This document shows, piece by piece, positions 63,064 through 64,000 of a DNA stretch of 64,000 bases. Below the pieces are notes generated by a model. That model saw only the letters and a program-made list of their open reading frames with translations. It was not told where the DNA came from and made no database searches. The translations under genes and the position numbers were made by a program. The DNA comes from Baekduia soli (lineage in GTDB: Bacteria; Actinomycetota; Thermoleophilia; Solirubrobacterales; Solirubrobacteraceae): assembly GCF_007970665.1 (NCBI RefSeq), contig NZ_CP042430.1:5022001-5086000 (forward strand), in the 5' to 3' direction. The number at the start of each line of letters is the position of its first letter. Positions within the stretch are counted from its first letter, which is position 1.

Positions 63064-63852
63064 TCAGGCGATCCGGTGTTCGATCGCGCCGAGCGGCTCG
63101 ATCTCGATGCGCACGACGTCGCCGGGCTGCAGGTAGCTCGGCGGCTTGCGGCCCATCCCGACGCCGGCGGGCGTACCGGTCAGGATGAGGTCGCCGGGCT
63201 CCAGGGTGCAGGTCTGCGAGAGGAACTCGACGATGTGCGGCACGTCGAAGATCAGGTCCGACGTCGAGGAGTCCTGGCGCAGGTCGCCGTTGACCCAGGT
63301 GCGCAGCGTCAGGGAGTGCGGGTCGGGCACCTCGTCGGCGGTCGTGATCCACGGGCCGTAGGGGCAGGAGTTGTCGAACCCCTTGGCCCGCGTCCACTGC
63401 GGCTCGCGGCCCTGGAGGTCGCGGGCGCTGAGGTCGTCGGCGACCGCGTAGCCGGCCACGGCGCCGTCGGCGCCGATGACTGCCACGAGCTCGCCCTCGT
63501 AGTCCAGGCGCCGTTGTGCGGCCACGGGCACGACGACCTCGCCGCCGGGCGCCGTCGCGCTGGACGGCAGCTTCATGAAGATGATCGGGGCCGGCGGCGG
63601 CTCGCTGCCGGTCTCCGCGGCGTGGGCGGCGTAGTTGAGCCCGACGCAGAAGATGGCCCGCGGGCGGGGGACGGGCGCGAGCAGCGTGACGGCGGAGAGC
63701 GCGTACTCCTCGCCGCCGGCCGGGGCGCGGTCGCCGGAGGCGAGCCGGTCCAGGACGGTGCCGGCGTCGGCGAAGGCGACGACGGCGTCGCCGCGGACCT
63801 CACCGGCCTGCGGGGCGTCGGAGCCGGGGACCAGGAACGTTGCGAGCCTCAT
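63064..63852 (-). CDS. fumarylacetoacetate hydrolase-family protein
   Basis: The 262-residue protein has the FAH fold: IFCVGLNYAAHAAE, IIFMKLPSSATAPGGEVVVP, metal-binding Glu in LDYEGELVAVIG, Asp in GYAVADDLSARDLQ and the GDLILTGTPAGVG motif. Members hydrolyse or decarboxylate 2-oxo acids in aromatic degradation, for example HpaG-like or acylpyruvate hydrolases. ATG 63852 gives the normal start MRLATFLVPG. The specific substrate is not evident. Confidence 0.92.
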   Translation of the reverse strand: MRLATFLVPGSDAPQAGEVRGDAVVAFADAGTVLDRLASGDRAPAGGEEYALSAVTLLAPVPRPRAIFCVGLNYAAHAAETGSEPPPAPIIFMKLPSSATAPGGEVVVPVAAQRRLDYEGELVAVIGADGAVAGYAVADDLSARDLQGREPQWTRAKGFDNSCPYGPWITTADEVPDPHSLTLRTWVNGDLRQDSSTSDLIFDVPHIVEFLSQTCTLEPGDLILTGTPAGVGMGRKPPSYLQPGDVVRIEIEPLGAIEHRIA

Positions 63853-63881
63853 GGGCCCGCGACCCTAGTCCATCCGCGCCG

Positions 63882-64000
63882 CTACGGGGTGGTGCGGGCG
63901 GCGCGGCGCTGGCGGCGGCGCTGGGCCGCTGCGGCACGACGGCGATCGGCCGGGCTGGCCGAGACCTCGGTCTCCTCGCGATGCTTCGCCCACTTGGCGC
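63882..64000 (-). CDS. C-terminal end of an unidentified protein, cut by the window edge
   Basis: A - strand frame open at the right edge ends at TAG 63882-63884 and encodes AKWAKHREETEVSASPADRR followed by an Arg/Ala-rich tail. Only 39 residues are visible, so the family cannot be named. The basic tail resembles a nucleic-acid-binding extension. Confidence 0.5.
   Translation of the reverse strand, partial: AKWAKHREETEVSASPADRRRAAAAQRRRQRRAARTTP

Overview
The window is a high-GC chromosomal segment from an actinobacterium. Gene content points to the Solirubrobacterales/Thermoleophilia: a primary sigma factor beside a FolE2-type GTP cyclohydrolase, many LysR/TetR/MarR/DeoR/LacI regulators next to catabolic genes, ECF sigma factors with membrane tails, and large AAA-TPR regulators. 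This placement is inferred from gene style and codon use, not from a marker tree.

Region 1 (1-8.2 kb) is a worn accessory stretch. It holds a LysR regulator cut by the window edge, an alpha/beta-hydrolase relic, a frameshifted SDR oxidoreductase, a frameshifted SigB-type sigma factor, a TetR regulator divergent from a flavoprotein with two phased operator palindromes between them, an IS256 transposase relic, and a MarR regulator divergent from a SnoaL-like protein. Region 2 (8.2-17.6 kb) is a peptide/opine-type ABC importer split into two convergent operons: DeoR regulator plus two ATPases on the + strand, and hydrolase, PIG-L deacetylase, binding lipoprotein and two permeases on the - strand. 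A Cds1-like cysteine desulfhydrase follows. Region 3 (17.6-28.4 kb) is one tightly coupled nine-gene - strand operon headed by a LacI regulator. It encodes an IolE/IolI-like TIM-barrel enzyme, a Gfo/Idh/MocA dehydrogenase, an aldehyde dehydrogenase, IolD, an HpcH/HpaI aldolase, a D-2-hydroxyacid dehydrogenase, a GH4 glycosidase and a PfkB kinase. This looks like a variant inositol (or inositol-glycoside) pathway without IolB.

Region 4 (28.6-38.3 kb) is a 9.6-kb genomic island inserted at the 3' end of tRNA-Thr(GGT). A 47-bp direct repeat marks both ends, a tyrosine recombinase and a small HTH protein sit at the tRNA end, and the hairpin that probably once followed the tRNA lies just beyond the far end. 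Cargo consists of single, mutually unrelated small genes: a PPOX-fold protein, a small membrane protein, secreted proteins, a stand-alone SIR2-domain protein and unknowns. A recurrent 12-bp motif inside short hairpins sits at most gene boundaries. An intact IS256-family element with an 8-bp target duplication interrupts one cargo gene.

Region 5 (38.3-64 kb) looks like core chromosome: Nudix hydrolase, orphan LuxR-type response regulator, two universal stress proteins, FKBP lipoprotein, tRNA-Tyr, an ECF sigma factor with a membrane tail, rpoD, folE2, pgsA, two DMT transporters, a phosphodiesterase, a desaturase-like flavoprotein paired with an acetoacetate-decarboxylase-like protein, a MASE1-GAF-GGDEF-HD-GYP protein, a 1,305-residue AAA-TPR protein, clpP, a secreted glycerophosphodiesterase and a fumarylacetoacetate-hydrolase-family enzyme. 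Several otherwise conserved genes carry a single disabling change (frameshift or amber codon). These are either real decay or consensus errors, and raw reads would decide.
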